13,395 nt of DNA from RCC1774 sp050330855 (GCA_050330855.1 JBHJNL010000090.1:1-13395), one strand, 5' to 3'; positions 1 through 7,723 are shown, counted from the stretch's first letter. The notes: a model not told the origin generated them from the sequence alone. Numbers and translations are program-made.

Positions 1-120
1 AGACATACATTTTCTCAAGTTTTATTGCGCTCAGCTCTGTTTGGATTGGTTTTTGCTATCATTTGGGAGTTAATTTTGCTGAATTTTGGGCGATCGCTCT
101 TTAGCCTACAAAGCTTGTAA
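1..120 (+). CDS. C-terminal end of an unrecognised membrane protein (5' end outside window)
   Basis: Frame 1 is open from the first base to a TAA at 118-120 and encodes 39 residues. The middle is strongly hydrophobic (about residues 8-29, including ALFGLVFAIIWELILLNFG), which fits a last transmembrane helix followed by a short tail ending SLQSL. A HIP1 palindrome at 90-97 lies inside it, as is common in cyanobacterial genes. It converges on uvrA, with 101 bases between the two stop codons. I do not recognise the family. Thirty-nine open codons could occur by chance, so the call rests mainly on the hydrophobic composition and the fit to gene spacing. Confidence 0.45.
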   Translation, partial: RHTFSQVLLRSALFGLVFAIIWELILLNFGRSLFSLQSL

Positions 121-221
121 GTTCTTAAGTCTGGTCTAACCACGCCATGCAAGGGACGCTCGAAACACGCTACTGGTTGGGCTTTTTTCCATTTTTGCTC
201 GCGCCCCTGATGGCCGAGCCG

Positions 222-3200
222 TTACGTGTGCCCAATCAGATCATTGCCAAGCTCTGCCGGGATAGCCTGGGATGGATGCAGCTCTAGCACCTGCTTCAAA
301 TACTGACCTGTATAGGATTTTTTTACCTTGGCAACCTCTTCAGGTGTCCCATAGGCCACCAGCTCACCGCCGCGATCGCCCCCCTCTGGCCCCAGATCAA
401 TCACCCAATCTGAGCAGCGAATCACGTCGAGATTATGCTCAATCACCAGCACTGAATTGCCCTTATCCACCAGTCGCTGCAGCACGTTGAGCAGCTTATG
501 AACGTCATAGAACGACAGACCCGTGGTGGGTTCATCAATGAGATAAAGGGTTTTACCCGTTGCCCGTCGCGACAGTTCCGTTGCCAGCTTAAGCCGCTGC
601 GCTTCCCCACCCGAAAGTGTAGGGGCCGTTTGCCCTAAATGGACATAGCCCAAACCCACATCTACCAAGGTTTGCAGCTTGACAGCAGCCTTAGAAATAT
701 TTTCGTAGAACCCCAGCGCCTCTTCCACGGTCATATCTAAAACGTCGGCGATGGACTTGCCCTTGTACTTGACCTGCAATGTTTCACGGTTGTATCGCGC
801 CCCTTTGCAGACTTCGCATTGCACATAAACATTGGGCAAGAAGTTCATCTCAATGACGTTGACGCCCTGCCCTCCGCAGGCTTCACAGCGTCCGCCCTTG
901 ACGTTGAATGAGAACCGACCGGGTTTGTAGCCCCTAGCCTTGGCCTCAATGGTTTCAGCAAAAATACTGCGGATAATATCAAACAATCCTGTATAGGTAG
1001 CGGGGTTAGAGCGGGGTGTGCGTCCAATCGGCGACTGGTCAATCACGATCACCTTATCGAGGGCTTTAAGACCCGTAATTCGGTCTAGCTCTTTGGGGAA
1101 TGGAACCTTCTGCCCCAGATGATGCCGAAGAGCGGGATAGAGCAGCTCGTTCATGATGGTAGATTTGCCGGAACCAGAAACGCCTGTGATGCAGACCAGC
1201 TTACCCAGCGGGATTTCGATATCGAGATTTTGAAGATTATTGCGGTTAGCTTGTTTAAGGGTGAGCGATCGCCCATTTCCTTGTCGCCGTGCCTCAGGGG
1301 TGGGAATCACCTCTCGCCCAGATAAGTAAAGTCCCGTCAATGATTCTGGAGCCTCTAAAAGTGCTTCTAGATCGCCCTGAACAACAATCTCACCGCCGTG
1401 GATGCCTGCCTTGGGGCCGATATCGACAATGTAATCGGCAGCACGGATGGTGTCTTCGTCATGCTCTACCACAATTAGCGTATTGCCTAGATCTCTCAGT
1501 TTCGTGAGCGTCTGTAAGAGCCGATGGTTATCTCGCTGGTGCAGGCCAATACTGGGTTCATCTAAAACATAAAGAACGCCCGTGAGACCAGCTCCAATTT
1601 GGGTCGCGAGCCGAATTCGCTGGGCTTCGCCCCCCGATAGCGTCATAGCGGTTCGGTCTAGGGTCAAGTAATCGAGGCCCACGTCTAGCAAAAATTTGAG
1701 ACGTGCCTTAATTTCTTTGAGCACAAGATCGCCAATCTGGGCCTGCCGAGACGTGAGTTCCATCGACTCAACCCGATCCAAGCAGTTCCGAATTGAGGTG
1801 GAGGTGAGGTCAATGAGGCCATACTGTCCCATCCGCACCGCCAGCGATTCTGGCTTGAGGCGCTTGCCGTCACAGACATCGCAGGGCTGTAAGATCAGAT
1901 ACTGCTCTAGCTTTTGCCGGTAGGTATCTGCAGAGCTTTCGCGGTAGTGTCGATCTAACAGCGGAATCACACCTTCGTAGCGCTTGTGATAGCCCTTTGA
2001 TTGGCGATAGCGAGAATCAACTTCGAGATAAATTGCTTCTTTGGTGCCATGGAGAACGGTGTGCTGTTGTTCGGGGGTGAGCTTATCCCACCGATCTTGG
2101 ATTTCAAAGCCGACGGCCTGACCGACGCTATATAACAGTGAGAAGTAATAGGTGTTGTCTTTATCGGACCAAGGTGCGATCGCAGCATAAACTGGCAGGG
2201 TCGGATCCGGCACAATCAGATCCGGCGAGAAGGTGGGCAAAGTCCCTAGGCCATGACAGTTGGGGCAAGCGCCGTAGGGGGAGTTAAACGAAAATAAGCG
2301 GGGCGAGAGTTCTTCAATGACGGCCCCATGCTCAGGACAGGCAAAGTTCTCAGAGAACAGCAGTATTTTAGATTTTTGCTCTTTTTCAGCCTCATAGACT
2401 CCGTCTTTTTCCGCAGCTTTGAGAGTCTCCTCTGGCTTGAGCGGCACCACGTTGTCTTTAGGGTCAGGCAGCACTTCTACCATCGCAATCCCTTCGGCCC
2501 GCTGCAGACCAGTGGAAAGCGAATCAGCAAGACGCTCTTCAATTCCGGGTTTCAGCACCAGGCGATCCACCACCACCTCTATATCGTGCTTATGATTTTT
2601 ATCTAGTTCAATGTTATCGCTGAGTTCTCGCACCTCTGCATTGATTCTGACTCGGACAAAGCCTTCGGCAGCTAAGCTCGACAGCAGCTTTTTATGGGTT
2701 CCTTTTTTACCGCGCACCACGGGGGCTAGAACCTGGAACTTAGATTTTTCGGGGAGTTGCATGACCCGGTCTACCATCTGCTCAATGGTTTGGGGGGTGA
2801 TGGTGCGATCGCACTGTGGGCAATGCGGCTCCCCGGCCCTGCCGTATAAAAGCCGGAGGTAATCATAAATCTCAGTCACCGTTCCCACTGTAGAGCGTGG
2901 ATTATGGGAGGTAGACTTTTGATCGATTGAAATGGCTGGACTTAAACCCTCAATGGCATCGACATCGGGCTTATCCACCTGTCCTAAAAACTGACGGGCG
3001 TAAGCACTTAGCGACTCCACATAACGGCGCTGCCCCTCGGCAAAGATGGTATCGAACGCCAGCGAAGACTTCCCTGAACCCGAAACCCCGGTGAAGACAA
3101 TCAGGCGATCGCGCGGAATTTCTAAATCAATATTTTTGAGATTATGCTGACGCGCACCTCGGACCTTAATGGTATTGCCGTTAGCTGTAGATGAGATATG

Positions 3201-3254
3201 CCCATTCACAGAGGCTTGGGTTTTGCGTTTTTGGGCATCAGCGCGACGAGGCAT
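222..3254 (-). CDS. uvrA: UvrABC excinuclease subunit A (UvrA)
   Basis: ATP-dependent damage-recognition subunit of nucleotide excision repair. UvrA dimers load UvrB at bulky DNA lesions in the cytoplasm. The 1010-residue protein has the full double-ABC layout: Walker A GVSGSGKS at 56-63, ABC signature LSGGEAQR at 539-546 and LDEPSIGLH at 564-572, then a second Walker A GVSGSGKS at 691-698, signature LSGGEAQR at 880-887 and IDEPTTGL at 906-913. Zinc-binding pairs are visible: C145/C148, C306-x2-H309 with C330/C333, C458/C461, and C790/C793 with C813/C816 (the C-terminal zinc module that contacts damaged DNA). His309 stands where many UvrAs have Cys. The start is ATG with a poor Shine-Dalgarno match. 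The N-terminus before IKVRGARQHNLKNID is about 28 residues, so the true start could be slightly internal. A TAGAAT hexamer about 30 bases upstream could be a -10. It is a single-gene unit, with no uvrB or recN nearby. Confidence 0.98.
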   Translation of the reverse strand: MPRRADAQKRKTQASVNGHISSTANGNTIKVRGARQHNLKNIDLEIPRDRLIVFTGVSGSGKSSLAFDTIFAEGQRRYVESLSAYARQFLGQVDKPDVDAIEGLSPAISIDQKSTSHNPRSTVGTVTEIYDYLRLLYGRAGEPHCPQCDRTITPQTIEQMVDRVMQLPEKSKFQVLAPVVRGKKGTHKKLLSSLAAEGFVRVRINAEVRELSDNIELDKNHKHDIEVVVDRLVLKPGIEERLADSLSTGLQRAEGIAMVEVLPDPKDNVVPLKPEETLKAAEKDGVYEAEKEQKSKILLFSENFACPEHGAVIEELSPRLFSFNSPYGACPNCHGLGTLPTFSPDLIVPDPTLPVYAAIAPWSDKDNTYYFSLLYSVGQAVGFEIQDRWDKLTPEQQHTVLHGTKEAIYLEVDSRYRQSKGYHKRYEGVIPLLDRHYRESSADTYRQKLEQYLILQPCDVCDGKRLKPESLAVRMGQYGLIDLTSTSIRNCLDRVESMELTSRQAQIGDLVLKEIKARLKFLLDVGLDYLTLDRTAMTLSGGEAQRIRLATQIGAGLTGVLYVLDEPSIGLHQRDNHRLLQTLTKLRDLGNTLIVVEHDEDTIRAADYIVDIGPKAGIHGGEIVVQGDLEALLEAPESLTGLYLSGREVIPTPEARRQGNGRSLTLKQANRNNLQNLDIEIPLGKLVCITGVSGSGKSTIMNELLYPALRHHLGQKVPFPKELDRITGLKALDKVIVIDQSPIGRTPRSNPATYTGLFDIIRSIFAETIEAKARGYKPGRFSFNVKGGRCEACGGQGVNVIEMNFLPNVYVQCEVCKGARYNRETLQVKYKGKSIADVLDMTVEEALGFYENISKAAVKLQTLVDVGLGYVHLGQTAPTLSGGEAQRLKLATELSRRATGKTLYLIDEPTTGLSFYDVHKLLNVLQRLVDKGNSVLVIEHNLDVIRCSDWVIDLGPEGGDRGGELVAYGTPEEVAKVKKSYTGQYLKQVLELHPSQAIPAELGNDLIGHT

Positions 3255-3374
3255 GGCAGAGGGCGTAAATATTCCTTAACAATTCTACCGTTCTCTCGGA
3301 GGAAGAAGGTGAGTTGAACAAACGCAGGCAAGTGCTCTCTCCCTATTCCACTTTAGATTTTGATCTTTTGTGGC

Positions 3375-3992
3375 TTAATTTTCGCTCTGTTTCTCAACCG
3401 GTGACGGGGTCTTTTGATGAATAGCTGAGAAATCGATGTCTTCGTAGATATCTGCGATCGCACACTGAAAATCTACGCTCGCCAGATAGAGCTGATCGTC
3501 CTCATTGTAAGAATAAAGTACCCACTGCCCTTCTGGATTGCGGCGAAAGCACTCTACACGCTTGCGAGTCTGGCTGACCAAGACGTAGTCCTGAAGGGAC
3601 TCTAAATTTTGATAATCATTAAATTTATCACCTCGGTCAAAGGCTTCTGTGGTCTCGGAGAGGACCTCCACAATTAAGCAGGGATGGCGCAAAAAGTCTT
3701 TCAATTCTCGATCACGCTGATCACAACTGATCGCCACATCTGGATAGTAATAAGTCCGGGCAGACTCAATCTGCACCTTGGTATCTGAGATGTAAGCTCG
3801 ACACCCCCTCCCCCGGATATGACTCCTCAGCATTGAGAATAAGTTGCCAGCAATCAAAACATGGGTATTACTAGCCCCTGCCATTGCGTAGACCTGTCCC
3901 TGTCGGTACTCGTGCTTAGTTGAACGGTCCTGCTCTGCTTTTAGATACGCTTCGGGAGAGATAAGGCCAGAGTGTAGACTTGCAACCATCAT
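3375..3992 (-). CDS. Uma2 family protein (DUF820), putative PD-(D/E)XK nuclease
   Basis: Member of the Uma2/DUF820 family, which is greatly expanded in cyanobacteria and predicted to have a restriction-endonuclease fold; its biological role is not established. Numbering from the longest possible frame (TTG at 4004), the family signatures are HEYRQGQVYAMAGAS (31-45), the acidic PDVAIS (88-93), LIVEVLSETT (110-119) and K127 in DRGDKFNDY. D89, E113 and K127 are the likely PD-(D/E)XK residues. I prefer the ATG at 3992 or 3989 over the upstream TTG, because AAGAGAGGA lies directly upstream of these ATGs and family members usually begin shortly before this point. Length (about 205 residues) is normal. 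It reads in the same direction as the upstream DUF4278 gene but is cut off from it by a terminator at 4125-4158, so it probably has its own promoter in 4005-4124. Confidence 0.88.
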   Translation of the reverse strand: MMVASLHSGLISPEAYLKAEQDRSTKHEYRQGQVYAMAGASNTHVLIAGNLFSMLRSHIRGRGCRAYISDTKVQIESARTYYYPDVAISCDQRDRELKDFLRHPCLIVEVLSETTEAFDRGDKFNDYQNLESLQDYVLVSQTRKRVECFRRNPEGQWVLYSYNEDDQLYLASVDFQCAIADIYEDIDFSAIHQKTPSPVEKQSEN

Positions 3993-4124
3993 TCCTCTCT
4001 TCAATCGCTATCCCTAGCTTAAACAAATATTCGTCGTTAGCATCACAGATTTGCTAACTGCCAGAATGCCTCGCTCTTTAACGAGACAGTGCCAACGTCT
4101 TAATCTGGGACGAACCAAAGGTAG

Positions 4125-4158
4125 AAAAAAAATAAGGATAGGTACGCCCCATCCTTAT
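4125..4158 (-). terminator. Intrinsic terminator of the DUF4278 gene
   Basis: On the minus strand a perfect 8-bp stem, ATAAGGAT (4158-4151) and ATCCTTAT (4139-4132), encloses an 11-nt loop. The last base of the stem starts a run of eight T residues (4132-4125). It lies about 98 bases past the DUF4278 stop codon and before the Uma2 gene, so it separates the two transcription units. Seen directly in the sequence; function inferred from the classical hairpin plus U-tract layout. Confidence 0.8.
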
Positions 4159-4255
4159 CATTCAGTAGTGATATGACTAGTGTGCCCAAGCGTCACTAAC
4201 TGAGTGCAGCCCTGCTGCGATCTTAACTGGCGCTAAACCCAGGATGACCTTTACC

Positions 4256-4636
4256 CTAAATATGACTCCAGTAGTGGGAAGCGTTGGTGGAAAGCCCCAC
4301 CTCAGTCGCAACACGCCCCAACATCGACTGCTGCCGATGCTTAATCAGTGCATGATGACTGATCATCAAAGTCCGAGCCATATCCTTCACAGGATTGCTG
4401 GCAGCATAGGCAGGAACGCTGACTGGACGCGCAGGTGTGGCAATTGCTTCAGACTGCCCTGTTTGATAGGGCACCCCTCGATACACCAAGTCCAAGGTCG
4501 GTTGCTGAACCGCAGCACGAGCCGTGTTCCTAAATCTCCAGTCTAGACCGCGATATTTGCCCACAGCTCCGGTTGCTTTTGTCTCAACCTGCGGAGGAGT
4601 GTATTCGTAATTCACGCCACGGTATGTCAGTTGCAT
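4256..4636 (-). CDS. DUF4278 domain protein
   Basis: 126-residue protein with the DUF4278 pattern common in cyanobacteria. It begins MQLTYRGVNYEY, then GKYRGLDWRFR (27-37), and has a second, related segment LVYRGVPYQTG (about 50-60). The YRGV motif thus occurs twice, which is typical of the family. The rest is polar and basic, with no transmembrane segment or signal peptide, so it is probably cytosolic. No molecular function is known for the family. The ATG start is preceded by a purine-rich GAGGCGAGAG. An inverted repeat (4643-4668) sits directly upstream and covers part of this ribosome-binding region. It is divergent from stpA and has its own terminator, so it is monocistronic. The family is confident; the function is open. 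Confidence 0.85.
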   Translation of the reverse strand: MQLTYRGVNYEYTPPQVETKATGAVGKYRGLDWRFRNTARAAVQQPTLDLVYRGVPYQTGQSEAIATPARPVSVPAYAASNPVKDMARTLMISHHALIKHRQQSMLGRVATEVGLSTNASHYWSHI

Positions 4637-4642
4637 AGCTCT

Positions 4643-4668
4643 CGCCTCAAATATATTAAAAGGAGGCG
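4643..4668. promoter_or_regulatory. Inverted repeat CGCCTC-N14-GAGGCG upstream of DUF4278 gene
   Basis: CGCCTC (4643-4648) and GAGGCG (4663-4668) form a perfect 6-bp inverted repeat around an entirely A/T core except one G. It begins 6 bases upstream of the DUF4278 start codon (which occupies 4634-4636). In the mRNA the arm nearest the gene is GAGGCG, part of the likely ribosome-binding site. It could therefore be a hairpin that masks translation initiation or an operator for a dimeric regulator. The repeat is seen; the function is inference. Confidence 0.35.
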
Positions 4669-4864
4669 CGTTCCTTCGGGATAAATCCCTACTTCCGTCC
4701 CCGTCTCACCCGACAGCGTCTGATTGACAAAGGGCAAATGGAGATGAACGTTTTATTTCTGTATCAAATATAGCTGTTTTTAATAAAATCGTCAAATTGA
4801 ATACATTTTTAAATGGGTATTAGGCGACCGGGTGGGGGAGGTCTCTCGAAAAGATCGCTCCACG

Positions 4865-4884
4865 CTCCCATAAACTAATGGGAG
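4865..4884 (+). promoter_or_regulatory. Hairpin in the 5' leader of stpA
   Basis: CTCCCAT (4865-4871), a 6-nt loop AAACTA, and ATGGGAG (4878-4884) make a perfect 7-bp hairpin. It ends 12 bases before the ribosome-binding site (GAGGAAG, about 4897-4903) of stpA. The second arm contains an in-frame ATG (4878) that would add 11 residues, but this ATG lacks a ribosome-binding site and would be buried in the hairpin. The segment is better read as untranslated leader. No T-tract follows, so it is not a terminator. A regulatory role, for example in salt-dependent expression, is only a guess. Confidence 0.35.
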
Positions 4885-4910
4885 TCGATAGCCTTCGAGG
4901 AAGTACTTTT

Positions 4911-6170
4911 ATGTCCAGCGCGCCCCTCCACGAACAGGTTTTAAGCCTTAGTCACCAGGCCTTTGAGACATTATTAGCCACCACCGAAAATCTGCTTATT
5001 ATTCAAGATTTAGATGGCGTTTGTATGGGGTTGGTTCAAGATCCACTCACTCGCATCATGAGGCCTGAGTATGTAGAGGCGACGAGGGCTTTTGATCGGC
5101 ACTTTTATGTATTGACCAATGGCGAACATATCGGTCAGCGGGGCATCAATCATATTGTTGAAACAGCATTTGAGGGCAATGATGTGCCGTGCTACCTGCC
5201 CGGATTGGCGGCAGGGGGGGTGCAATGGCAGGGCCGAGAGGGCGAGGTATCCCATCCCGGCGTCAGTGAGACAGAGCTGTCATTCCTCAGTGCCGTTCCT
5301 GCTCGGATTGCAGAACGACTTCGTGTTTTTTTTAAGCGCTACCCCGGCGTACTGTCAGATTCTGCTTTCGAGGACTGTATTCAAGCCTCGGTCTTAGCTA
5401 ACATTGCTTCGCCAACCGCTAACTTGAATACGTTTTATACACAGCTCCGTCACAGGCCGGAGCTATATGTGGCGCTGCAGCAAGATATAGAAGCGCTGAT
5501 GAAGCAGTTGCTAGATGAGGCCGCGCAAGCCGGTCTAGAAAACTCGTTCTTTGTTCACTATGCGCCGAACCTCGGTCGAGATGGGCAGGGACAAGAGATT
5601 GTTTGGCTCTCCGATTTAGAACAGTCTGGAACGACTGATTTTCAATTTATGGTGCAGGGAGCGATCAAAGAGGCGGGGGTGCTGGCGATTTTGAACCAAT
5701 ATTTTTGGCACCACACTGGGGAATATCCTCTCGGAGCGTCATTTAATGCTCGGCAGGCTCCCCGTGAGCATGGGGCACTGCTCGAACTTGTTAACACCCA
5801 CTTTGACCCTGAACAGATGCCTTTAATTGTGGGCGTGGGGGATACGGTTAATAGTCAGGTACTCGAAGAGAAGGGGCAGGTCATGGTCAGACGCGGGGGA
5901 AGCGATCGCAACTTTTTAACCTTGATTCAAGAGATTGGTCGTCAGTTTAAGACCGGCAACCTAACGGTCTATATCGACAGCAGCGCCGGAGAGGTAAAAA
6001 ATCGTAAGGCTTTGCAGATAAACGCTGGAGAGGTAATCGAAGGCCCCTGCGATCCGAAAGACACAGAAGATCCACTCCAGCTCAACCTAGCCTTCCCCGA
6101 TGGGTATCGGCAGTATTGCGAGGTTTTTCAAGCGGCTGCGGCCCAAAGATCTGCACGAAAAAGCGACTAA
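4911..6170 (+). CDS. stpA: Glucosylglycerol-phosphate phosphatase (StpA / GgpP)
   Basis: Removes phosphate from glucosylglycerol-3-phosphate, the last step in making 2-O-(alpha-D-glucosyl)glycerol, the compatible solute of moderately halotolerant cyanobacteria. Its partner GgpS is not in this window. From the ATG at 4911 the product is 419 residues, the usual family length. HAD-type phosphatase motifs are present: IIQDLDGVCMG (30-40, nucleophile D33 and acid/base D35), FYVLTNGEH (65-73, motif II Thr69) and LIVGVGDTVNSQ (305-316, acidic metal-binding motif). I chose this start over the in-frame ATG at 4878 because GAGGAAG stands about 8 bases upstream, and the earlier ATG lies in a hairpin. 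The stop codon is inside a 12-bp convergent terminator. From memory, Synechocystis stpA is followed by a glucosylglycerol-transporter ATPase gene; here the next gene is a convergent regulator instead. Confidence 0.95.
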   Translation: MSSAPLHEQVLSLSHQAFETLLATTENLLIIQDLDGVCMGLVQDPLTRIMRPEYVEATRAFDRHFYVLTNGEHIGQRGINHIVETAFEGNDVPCYLPGLAAGGVQWQGREGEVSHPGVSETELSFLSAVPARIAERLRVFFKRYPGVLSDSAFEDCIQASVLANIASPTANLNTFYTQLRHRPELYVALQQDIEALMKQLLDEAAQAGLENSFFVHYAPNLGRDGQGQEIVWLSDLEQSGTTDFQFMVQGAIKEAGVLAILNQYFWHHTGEYPLGASFNARQAPREHGALLELVNTHFDPEQMPLIVGVGDTVNSQVLEEKGQVMVRRGGSDRNFLTLIQEIGRQFKTGNLTVYIDSSAGEVKNRKALQINAGEVIEGPCDPKDTEDPLQLNLAFPDGYRQYCEVFQAAAAQRSARKSD

Positions 6171-6194
6171 CCCTGCTTAGAAGTTAGTCGCTTT
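6158..6194. terminator. Shared convergent terminator of stpA and cyAbrB gene
   Basis: AAAGCGACTAAC (6160-6171) and GTTAGTCGCTTT (6183-6194) form a perfect 12-bp stem with an 11-nt loop. On the minus strand the 3' arm runs into TTTTT (6162-6158), a good intrinsic terminator for the regulator gene ending at 6211. On the plus strand the stem is followed by only three T residues, so termination of stpA there is less certain. The stpA TAA (6168-6170) lies inside the left arm, so coding sequence and terminator share bases. Confidence 0.85.
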
Positions 6195-6210
6195 GCTGAT
6201 ACCTGCAGCC

Positions 6211-6591
6211 TTAATCGCCTTCCGTAACGAGTTTAAGACGGAGCTGTTTTCGGCCTAGTTTGATTTCAAACTCATCCCCGATTTGCAGTCCCATCTTGGC
6301 TGTATAGGCAGAGCCGATCAGCAACTGCCCATTTTTGTTGACCTTGACCCGATAGGATGCGTCTCTACCTCTGCGATCGCTCTTTTCTTCACTATCAAGT
6401 GAAATTCCCTTAGCCGCCAGAATCTCATTCATAAACTGACTGAGGTTCACCCGTGACTTGCCGCCCCCAGTCGTTTCATAACCACATTCTCGAGCCTTCT
6501 CTGTGCGAGAGAGATGATCAATTTCTTTAAGTTTTTTGAGTAATTCTTTACCCTTTAGTGGTGTTGCTTCAGATGCTTGCTTCTTAGCCAT
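6211..6591 (-). CDS. cyAbrB-type transcriptional regulator
   Basis: 126-residue DNA-binding protein of the cyanobacterial AbrB family. These are dimeric global regulators of carbon/nitrogen metabolism and redox genes, carrying the AbrB (SpoVT-like) fold at the C-terminus rather than the N-terminus. Visible segments are PLKGKELLKKLKEIDHLSRTEKARECGYET (a conserved N-terminal region, about 12-41), then RGRDASYRVKVNKNGQLLIGSAYTAKMGLQIGDEFEIKLGRKQLRLK (about 74-120), the swapped-hairpin domain. The protein is basic, as expected for DNA binding. The ATG start has only a weak ribosome-binding match (AAGGG, 12 bases upstream). A plausible sigma70-type promoter lies at 6630-6658 and a shared terminator at 6158-6194, so the gene is monocistronic. 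I cannot decide between the cyAbrB1 and cyAbrB2 clades by eye. The neighbouring stpA need not be its target. Confidence 0.9.
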   Translation of the reverse strand: MAKKQASEATPLKGKELLKKLKEIDHLSRTEKARECGYETTGGGKSRVNLSQFMNEILAAKGISLDSEEKSDRRGRDASYRVKVNKNGQLLIGSAYTAKMGLQIGDEFEIKLGRKQLRLKLVTEGD

Positions 6592-6629
6592 TGAACAGAA
6601 ATGCCCTTGAATGAATTGAGTTGAAAATA

Positions 6630-6658
6630 ATTGTAGACTAAACCTTTAACTTGAGTAA
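6630..6658 (-). promoter_or_regulatory. Candidate sigma70-type promoter of the cyAbrB gene
   Basis: On the minus strand TTACTC (6658-6653, 4 of 6 matches to TTGACA) is followed after exactly 17 bases by TACAAT (6635-6630, 5 of 6 matches to TATAAT). Transcription would begin near 6623, leaving a leader of about 30 bases before the ATG at 6591. The motif is seen directly; promoter activity is inferred. Confidence 0.5.
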
Positions 6659-6775
6659 GCCCCCTAACATTTTAGAGGTTATGTCGAGCAAATTGCGAGT
6701 CTTTATCCGTTCACTTGATTAGTGTCAGAGGCATGATCGCTCTTTTCTCTCTTTTCATTATTATTCATAATCCAT

Positions 6776-6804
6776 AAAAAAGAAGCCTTCTAGGCTTCTT
6801 TTTT
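6776..6804. terminator. Strong terminator after the thioredoxin-like gene
   Basis: AAAAAAGAAGCC (6776-6787), a 5-nt loop, and GGCTTCTTTTTT (6793-6804) form a perfect symmetrical hairpin flanked by A and T runs, so it can stop transcription on either strand. On the minus strand it lies 39 bases past the stop codon of the thioredoxin-like gene (6843), its likely client. It also insulates the cyAbrB promoter region from upstream transcription. Confidence 0.9.
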
Positions 6805-6842
6805 ACATCAAGAGATCCCAGAAATCTCACCCATAGCCAGGA

Positions 6843-7535
6843 TTAACTACGTGTCTCAGGGGCAGCTAAATTGCTGTTATTGATTCCCTCTATCCCCCTA
6901 ACAGGGGCGGTCCAGAAGGTTGTATCTGCACTAGGTGAGGGCGAAAAAGCGGGGCGTTCAATGGCAAAAGATTCGGGCCGATCAGGTAGGTTTTTGATCT
7001 CACGCAGAGCATCATCGATCGCTTCATAGGGCGTCTGACCGATCCGATCAAGGGCTACTTTACCCTCTGGATCAATCACCAAGAATTGAGGAACGATGGA
7101 CCCATTATAGTAATAGGCCGCTTCTTGGGGCGTGTAGGTTTGATCAGCCGGAAGGGAGTCAACGCTGATGGGCATAAAGGTAACATTTTGGCGATAAAAG
7201 GCCTGTAGCTGTGAGATCACCAAGGAGTTATCTTTGCACTCAGCACTATCATCGGTGTAAAACATCAACACCGTTGGGCGCTCTCTTTGCATTGATTCAA
7301 CAAGACTGGTTCTCGGCGGAACTAAGGAGCCATTACTCGCGTAAAGCACAAAAATATTGCCATCAAAGTGATCATCTGATATCCCGGCATAGGCCGGAGA
7401 AGTTCCGAGAAGACCAAGGCAAAGCAGCAGGACAAAGAACTGAGTCGTAATACGAGTGATCCAATGATGGCCGAGTCCTCGTGGACCAAAACAAAATGAT
7501 GCAACAGTCATAGCAGAGTGCGCTGAAATTGACAT
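6843..7535 (-). CDS. Exported or thylakoid thioredoxin-fold protein lacking a CXXC active site
   Basis: A signal peptide or N-terminal anchor (hydrophobic QFFVLLLCLGLLG, then SPAYA and a likely signal-peptidase cut before GISDD) is followed by a thioredoxin fold. RPTVLMFYTDDSAECKD stands where a CXXC would be, and GSIVPQFLVIDPEGKV carries the cis-proline loop. Only one cysteine (in SAECKD) remains, so ordinary disulfide chemistry is unlikely. A Ser/Pro-rich tail of about 40 residues follows. From memory it resembles the cyanobacterial family annotated as thylakoid membrane photosystem I accumulation factor; I cannot confirm this here. The frame is open to an ATG at 7640, but that N-terminal stretch looks non-coding. 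I use the ATG at 7535; the ATG at 7511 is also possible. No start has a good ribosome-binding site. It is divergent from the M15 peptidase gene and has a terminator at 6776-6804. Confidence 0.75.
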   Translation of the reverse strand: MSISAHSAMTVASFCFGPRGLGHHWITRITTQFFVLLLCLGLLGTSPAYAGISDDHFDGNIFVLYASNGSLVPPRTSLVESMQRERPTVLMFYTDDSAECKDNSLVISQLQAFYRQNVTFMPISVDSLPADQTYTPQEAAYYYNGSIVPQFLVIDPEGKVALDRIGQTPYEAIDDALREIKNLPDRPESFAIERPAFSPSPSADTTFWTAPVRGIEGINNSNLAAPETRS

Positions 7536-7723
7536 TGCCCATTTTGCCCTATTTTTCGAGGGCTTGCTATGAAAAATGCGGTCATGAGTGGCTGTTATTA
7601 AGATGACTGAGCTAGCATGGATGGCTAGTGGCGCGGGCATTGTTCTAACTTCAGGTCCCTATCTTTCGGGGTACTCTAACCGTTACAATTCATGACATAC
7701 TCAGCCGACAGGCGCTGATATTT

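Noticed and set aside
199..220. Inverted repeat GCTCG...CGAGC past the uvrA stop as a terminator
   Set aside because: The stem has a bulge, and on the uvrA strand it is followed by A residues, not T.
147..287. Plus-strand 46-codon ORF starting MQGTLETRYWLGFF, running into the 3' end of uvrA
   Set aside because: No ribosome-binding site, about half of it is antisense to uvrA, and it resembles nothing I recognise. The length is easily reached by chance.
4878..4910. Longer N-terminus for StpA starting at ATG 4878
   Set aside because: That ATG lies in the arm of a hairpin and has no Shine-Dalgarno. The ATG at 4911 has GAGGAAG at good spacing and gives the usual family length.
7536..7640. Longer N-terminus for the thioredoxin-like protein starting at ATG 7640
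   Set aside because: The extra 35 residues show no signal-peptide character and would push the hydrophobic core too far from the N-terminus. The region fits a leader or promoter better.
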